Shown one piece after another: positions 59,840 through 64,000 of a stretch of DNA of 64,000 bases. The notes under the pieces were generated by a model. It worked only from the letters and a program-made list of their open reading frames with translations. It made no database searches and was not told where the DNA came from. The stretch's first letter is position 1; each line of letters opens with the position of its first letter. Origin of the DNA: Pyrinomonadaceae bacterium (GTDB lineage Bacteria > Acidobacteriota > Blastocatellia > Pyrinomonadales > Pyrinomonadaceae); contig JAJQRF010000009.1 in assembly GCA_021228405.1 (NCBI GenBank), forward strand, positions 62,001-126,000, in the 5' to 3' direction. A program made the position numbers and the translations under genes.

Positions 59840-60667
59840 TTACGCTAAATTCGCTAAATTAGTTTCTTTTGTTGCGGAAACAATGCAGATTTTGTTTTCA
59901 TTGGCGAGCTTGAGCATTTTTTCGCGGTCGAAGATCAGAGTTTTATCCGGGGTCAAACACAGACAAGTCGCCCCGGCGCGAATCATCGTTTCGATGGTCG
60001 GAACGCCGACGACGGGAACATCAAAGCGCATATCCTGATTCGGTTTCGCAACTTTCACGACGGTTAATTTTCCTTTTGCCAATTCTCCGGCGCGTTTGAT
60101 GGTTGCGTCCGTTCCTTCCATCGCTTCGATGGCGACACAGGCGTTTGCACGGACGACGATCGTTTGTCCGAGGTCGAGCCGTGCGATTTCGTTGGCAATG
60201 TGCAAACCGTATCCGATGTTTCCGCTTTCAAAATCCGACGGCTTGCGCTTTGATAAAACTCCTTCGTGCGCGAGATGCTCCTGCATAAAATAAGTCGAAT
60301 CGATCAATTCGATACCGTCTTTCGCCAGCTCGTCGGCGATTCCGCCGATCAGGGAATCGGTATTTCGGCGCGGCAGATTGTAAAGCATTTTCGCCATTCG
60401 CCAATCGGGAAACGCGCCCGAAAATATCTGAACGTGTTTGACCTGTCCCGCCATAATCGCTTTTTCAACGCCTTCCTTTTTGAAGAAAGAAATCATTTTT
60501 CCGAGCTGACCGATGCCGACCCAGATCACTTTATCGGCGATATTTTCGATCGATCTGTCGGTTTCTTCCTTGATGGCGACGACCGATAAAGACGCGCCGG
60601 CTTTTCGTGCGCCTTCGACGACGAGAAAAGGGAACTGACCGTTTCCGGCGATAAGTCCGAATTTCAT
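59840..60667 (-). CDS. lpxI: UDP-2,3-diacylglucosamine pyrophosphatase, LpxI type
   Basis: This 275-residue enzyme makes lipid X for lipid A in bacteria without LpxH. LIAGNGQFPFLVVEGA, IMAGQVKHVQIF, VVRANACVAIEAMEGTDATI and QDMRFDVPVVGVPTIETM are typical LpxI (former DUF1009) blocks. It shows that the host makes lipid A. It follows the M20 gene by 10 nt on the same strand, so they probably share a transcript, although other lpx genes are absent here. Confidence 0.92.
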   Translation of the reverse strand: MKFGLIAGNGQFPFLVVEGARKAGASLSVVAIKEETDRSIENIADKVIWVGIGQLGKMISFFKKEGVEKAIMAGQVKHVQIFSGAFPDWRMAKMLYNLPRRNTDSLIGGIADELAKDGIELIDSTYFMQEHLAHEGVLSKRKPSDFESGNIGYGLHIANEIARLDLGQTIVVRANACVAIEAMEGTDATIKRAGELAKGKLTVVKVAKPNQDMRFDVPVVGVPTIETMIRAGATCLCLTPDKTLIFDREKMLKLANENKICIVSATKETNLANLA

Positions 60668-60677
60668 AAATAAAAGT

Positions 60678-61943
60678 TTAGCGAGTTAGGCGATAAATGA
60701 GCAAAGCCGCGCGTTTCGTTTGCGGCGGCAGACTTTCGAGATCGACAAATTCGCCCGCCGCGTGAGCTTTTCCGCCCGTCGCGCCGAGTCCGTCGAGTCC
60801 GGGAATCAGATGCGTGACGAATGAAATATCGCCCGCGCCGCGTTCGCCCGGATCGAGCGGCGCGATGTTTCCGAGATTTAAATCCTGCGAAACACGGTCG
60901 AGTTTTTTCAGTAATTCATAATTCGCATCGGTCGGAGCCATCGCCGGAATTCCGTCAAAGAAATTGATCTTTGCCGAAGTTCCGCTCAAGTTTTTGCTGA
61001 CGATCCCGCGCATTTTCTCACGCGCCGCCTCTTCCTGCGCTTTGCTGATGAAACGAATATCGCCGCGCACGATCGCTTTTGCCGCGACGACGTTGGTTTT
61101 TCCGCTCGCTTTGCCGTTGTGGTCGGGCGCGTCGGCTGTCGTGCCGCCGACAAACAACCCCGGATTAAAGGTCAGATATTTTTCACCGCGAAGCTGTTCG
61201 TAAAACTGGTTCAGAATGCGCGAAGCCTCAAAGATCGCGCCGCTTCCCATCTCTTCTTTAAAGATCGCCGAAGAATGTCCCGTTTTCGCCGTCACTTCCA
61301 GAGTCCAATCGCTGATGCCGCGCCGTGCGACGGTTGCAATGCCGTTTCCGCCGTTTTCAAAACTCAAAACCAGATCGCTCCGTTTCGCCGCTTCGACCAT
61401 CTCGCGCCGCGCAACCTCGACAGGTTCGGCGGCATTTTCTTCGTCGCCCGTCAGAAAAACGATGATATTGGCATCTTTGAGCGCGTCCGCACTGTTCAGA
61501 GCCTTCAACGCGTAAAGCAAAACGATATTTCCGCCCTTCATATCCGAAGTTCCCGTGCCGTATGCCATATTACCTTCACGGCGGAATTTTTCACCGCTCA
61601 AAACCGTGTCGAGATGTCCGAGCAGAAGCACGGTTTTGCCTTTTCCGCCTTTTTTTTCGGCGATCAGATGTCCGGCGCGTTTCATTTCGGCGGGAAGTTC
61701 GAGCCATTTTGTTTGAAAACCGAGCGCGTCGAGTTCTTTTTTGAAGATCATCCCGACTTCCTTCACGCCCGCGACGTTTTCGGTCGGACTTTCGATATTG
61801 ACGGTTTTTTCGAGCAGGGCAATCGCCGAACCGTTGTTCGCGTCAACCGTTTCGGCAATTTTCTTTTCGACGGATAAAAGCTGTGCCGAAGCCGAAACCG
61901 CGAGCAAAAGAGCGAACGAGAATGCTCTCAGAATGTTTTTCAT
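60678..61943 (-). CDS. Secreted M20 family peptidase (carboxypeptidase G2-like)
   Basis: A 421-residue zinc peptidase with a signal peptide (to SASA). LLGHLDTVLSGEKF, GTSDMKGGN (bridging Asp), FLTGDEENAAEP (catalytic Glu) and a late HAAGEFVDL (His) form the metal site. It most resembles glutamate carboxypeptidase-like enzymes that trim peptides or folate-like N-acyl glutamates outside the cytoplasm. It precedes lpxI. Confidence 0.88.
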   Translation of the reverse strand: MKNILRAFSFALLLAVSASAQLLSVEKKIAETVDANNGSAIALLEKTVNIESPTENVAGVKEVGMIFKKELDALGFQTKWLELPAEMKRAGHLIAEKKGGKGKTVLLLGHLDTVLSGEKFRREGNMAYGTGTSDMKGGNIVLLYALKALNSADALKDANIIVFLTGDEENAAEPVEVARREMVEAAKRSDLVLSFENGGNGIATVARRGISDWTLEVTAKTGHSSAIFKEEMGSGAIFEASRILNQFYEQLRGEKYLTFNPGLFVGGTTADAPDHNGKASGKTNVVAAKAIVRGDIRFISKAQEEAAREKMRGIVSKNLSGTSAKINFFDGIPAMAPTDANYELLKKLDRVSQDLNLGNIAPLDPGERGAGDISFVTHLIPGLDGLGATGGKAHAAGEFVDLESLPPQTKRAALLIYRLTR

Positions 61944-62030
61944 ATTAAAGTTTCCTCCGGTAAAAATGGCAGGATCATTTTACATCAGATCAATCGAAAT
62001 ATAATTGATGAAAATGGCAGTTTTTGAAAA

Positions 62031-62606
62031 TTAAATATTTATCGAAAAGAGTTTGAGCGTTTCGTTGTCGCTTTCGATGAGTCCGTCGTATTTGAAACCG
62101 AGCTTATCTAAAAGTTTTCCCGAACTTTCGTTGTCCTGCGTCGTGATCGCCAAAACGCGCTTCAAGCCTAAAACTTCCTTGCCGTATTTCATCACCGCAC
62201 TTGCCGCTTCAAAAGCGTAGCCTTTCTTTTCAAACTGCGGCAAAAACGCAAAACCGATGTCGGCATCGGGAAGCGTGTCGCGTTTGACAAAACCGCACAT
62301 TCCGATAGATGGATTTGGGCTTTTAGATTTTGGATTCCGGATTTCTAAGTCCGGAATTTGGAATTTGGAATCCGGAATCTCGGATTTGAGTTCAACCGTA
62401 TAGAGTCCGAAACCGTGTTGCGCGTAGCTGACGCGGTAGCGTGTTTCGATAAAATTTTTTGCCTCTTCGACGGTTCGCACATTGCGGTCGCCGATATATT
62501 TCAGAAAAGACGGCTGATTGAGCAGATCGAGGATGAATTCGGCATCCGTTTCGACGATCTCGCGTAAAATCAAACGTTCGGTTTCGAGAATTTTTTTAAC
62601 AGACAT
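62031..62606 (-). CDS. GNAT family acetyltransferase (RimJ/RimL-like)
   Basis: The 191-residue protein matches RimJ/RimL acetyltransferases: LETERLILREIVETDAEF, IGMCGFVKRDTLPDADIGFAFLPQFEKKGYAFEAA (acetyl-CoA loop) and NESSGKLLDKLGFKYDG. Residues encoded at about 62310-62390 (KSEIPDSKFQIPDLEIRNPKSK) lie between two core strands and are made of short AATCCGGAATT-type repeats, so this insert may form an outside loop. The ATG at MSVKKIL is preferred, 63 codons inside a longer frame. Confidence 0.8.
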   Translation of the reverse strand: MSVKKILETERLILREIVETDAEFILDLLNQPSFLKYIGDRNVRTVEEAKNFIETRYRVSYAQHGFGLYTVELKSEIPDSKFQIPDLEIRNPKSKSPNPSIGMCGFVKRDTLPDADIGFAFLPQFEKKGYAFEAASAVMKYGKEVLGLKRVLAITTQDNESSGKLLDKLGFKYDGLIESDNETLKLFSINI

Positions 62607-62655
62607 TGAGTTACCAGCTAAGTTTTTATTAATTTGCCTTAATGATCGGTCGAAT

Positions 62656-63690
62656 TCATTCAGGATAATAACGCTTCCACGTTTTCGGCGGGGCTTTGAG
62701 AATTTCTTCGGTTGAATAACCGCGTCCCGTCCAGGTAAATTTGGCGCGAAACTCCAGTAGTTTCGGTTTCCCGTCCGGGAAGGAGTAACGGGCATAATGT
62801 CCCGCGTCGCCGATTCCGCGCGCCTTGACGAAGACGATCAATTCCTTTTTTTGCGGGTCGAAAAATCTTCCGCCGACCGTTTTCACGTTTGTTTTTTCAA
62901 TGGTTTTGGCAACGTCCGAATCTTCGTCGTGCGTAAATTCAAAGCCCGGAAACTCCAGCACTTCCGTTTTGGCGGGAAGCGAAGATTCATCATACATCAA
63001 ATAAGCGTTGATCTCATTGTATACGCCCTGTGAGCAGGGAATTTTGACGAGATATTTATTAATCGAAAACGGGTAAAACTCGATGCCGTAATTTTCAAAC
63101 CATCCCGACGCGGATTTTTCGAGATGCGCTTTTTGATATTTTAATTCCTGACCGACCGCGAGTTTTCCCGCTTTGAATTGATTGTTGCCGATGATGTTCA
63201 GCTTCGTCGTGCCGAGTTTTTTTGCCAGTTTTTCGAGATCGTCGATGTCGTTTTCCTGAACCGTGTAAGTCAACATCTGCGGGTTATCGACGACCGTGAT
63301 AAAACGACCGTTCTCCTTTTGAATTTCGCGGTATTCGCAGTTTTCGTCGGGCGGCAGTTGCGGCAGAACGTCTTCCAACGCTTCGGCGCAAGCGATCTGC
63401 AATTCCCGGTTCCGATCGCTCTGATCGTTAGAAAAACGGCAGTCTTCGGGAAATTTGATCGTTTTCCGGCGGGCTTTCGTCTGCAACGGCAAGACGATCT
63501 TTGCATTGTTCGCTTCCGCGTTCTTATCGGCGGAAGCGGAAACGTTTGCCGTGTTTTCGGGCGCGCTTTCGGAAACGTTCGGCGGCAGTCCGGCGGCACG
63601 GCACGCACCGGACAGGAAAACGCCGATCAGTAGAACCGCGTAGATCGCGCGGTAGGATTTGAAATTTCTGCTTAACATAATAAAAAACAT
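62656..63690 (-). CDS. LysM lipoprotein with DUF1176-like C-terminus
   Basis: A 344-residue protein. A signal peptide with a lipobox-like SGAC near residue 30 suggests a lipoprotein. The middle holds LTYTVQENDIDDLEKLAKKLGTTKLNIIGNNQFK and LAVGQELKY, a LysM domain. The C-terminus (AYLMYDESSLPAK, FFDPQKKELIVFVKARGIGDAGHY) resembles DUF1176. Its ATG overlaps the stop of the next gene upstream (TAATG), so it is coupled to it. It likely attaches to peptidoglycan. Confidence 0.72.
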   Translation of the reverse strand: MFFIMLSRNFKSYRAIYAVLLIGVFLSGACRAAGLPPNVSESAPENTANVSASADKNAEANNAKIVLPLQTKARRKTIKFPEDCRFSNDQSDRNRELQIACAEALEDVLPQLPPDENCEYREIQKENGRFITVVDNPQMLTYTVQENDIDDLEKLAKKLGTTKLNIIGNNQFKAGKLAVGQELKYQKAHLEKSASGWFENYGIEFYPFSINKYLVKIPCSQGVYNEINAYLMYDESSLPAKTEVLEFPGFEFTHDEDSDVAKTIEKTNVKTVGGRFFDPQKKELIVFVKARGIGDAGHYARYSFPDGKPKLLEFRAKFTWTGRGYSTEEILKAPPKTWKRYYPE

Positions 63691-64000
63691 TATCGCGGCG
63701 TGCGGCTGACGATGATCTGGTAAGCGCGCGTAAATTTATCGACGTATTCCGTATCGCCCTTCTTGTTAGGCGTTTTGCTGTTGTAGTTGCGCATTGCCGT
63801 CTGCCAGTCGAGCCAGCCCGTGATAAATTTTTCGAGATGCGCTTTTTGATATTTCAGTTCCGTTCCGACTTTCAAAACGGTCGTTTTCGTCATTCCGCTG
63901 GTATTTCTGATGATATTTTCGCTCGTCGTTTCCAATCTTTTCGCAATGTCGTCGAGTCCTTTGCGGTCGGTGTTTTGAATCTTATAGCTTAAAATCTGCG
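63690..64000 (-). CDS. LysM-domain protein, N-terminus beyond window
   Basis: About 103 residues from the C-terminal part are visible. QILSYKIQNTDRKGLDDIAKRL...LKVGTELKYQKAHLEKFITGWLDW matches the LysM segment of the downstream gene, including the identical LKYQKAHLEK. It is therefore a tandem paralog. The C-terminal tail (DKFTRAYQIIVSRTPR) is short and lacks DUF1176. The start lies beyond the window. Confidence 0.65.
   Translation of the reverse strand, partial: QILSYKIQNTDRKGLDDIAKRLETTSENIIRNTSGMTKTTVLKVGTELKYQKAHLEKFITGWLDWQTAMRNYNSKTPNKKGDTEYVDKFTRAYQIIVSRTPR

Noticed and set aside
61119-61877. Plus-strand frame of 252 codons
   Set aside because: It is antisense to the clear M20 peptidase gene; composition is Phe/Arg-rich as expected for a shadow.

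Overview
The window reads as a piece of a bacterial chromosome, most likely from an Acidobacteriota lineage close to Blastocatellia/Pyrinomonadaceae. This is an inference. It rests on a VWFA-related protein of the type named after Acidobacteria (8224-9345), Gram-negative envelope genes (lpxI, OmpA-type proteins, an outer-membrane barrel), moderate GC, many small dispersed intergenic repeats, and repeat-derived peptides inside coding sequences. I see no rRNA, tRNA, prophage, insertion sequence or CRISPR array.

Layout. 1-10.4 kb: a DUF937/OmpA envelope protein (cut by the window edge), an acyltransferase, a half-receiver/anti-sigma-kinase protein, a secreted cyclodextrin-glucanotransferase-type GH13 enzyme, NAD synthetase, a VWA protein and an OmpA protein. 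10.8-24 kb: E2 of a 2-oxo acid dehydrogenase with two lipoyl domains, a START-like protein, small membrane proteins, cytochrome P460, a TPR protein, an NhaA/YqhA pair, a TldE/TldD pair, a cupin and a BNR-repeat protein. 24.4-35.4 kb: murI, rph, a rearranged ACP-like protein, a lambda-type endolysin domain protein, a D-aminoacylase-type amidohydrolase, two Uma2 proteins, fabG, rhomboid and trmB. 35.5-47.8 kb: def, then a minus-strand surface-polysaccharide cluster holding GT39, a methyltransferase, deacetylases, a FAD enzyme, a hexapeptide acetyltransferase, a Gfo/Idh dehydrogenase, a DegT aminotransferase, a fused deacetylase-GT2 and wecB. Its enzymes suggest synthesis and assembly of an acetamido-amino sugar. 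48-64 kb: a 7Fe ferredoxin, glpX, a secreted subtilase, rsmI, two paralogous secreted proteins flanking an outer-membrane barrel, M28 and M20 peptidases, lpxI, a GNAT acetyltransferase and a tandem pair of LysM proteins.

The most unusual feature is non-coding. Five intergenic tandem arrays (about 15.2, 24.2, 27.7, 33.9 and 42.3 kb) each have an unrelated consensus but share an exact 21-nt period (22 nt in one). Their units usually contain a short dyad. In the 24.2-kb array the dyad is kept by paired changes. They lie in convergent, divergent and co-directional gaps, so they are not simply terminators or promoters. Two further dispersed inverted-repeat families occupy other gaps. Pieces of several short repeats have entered reading frames; one such stretch forms the linker of the fused deacetylase-glycosyltransferase.
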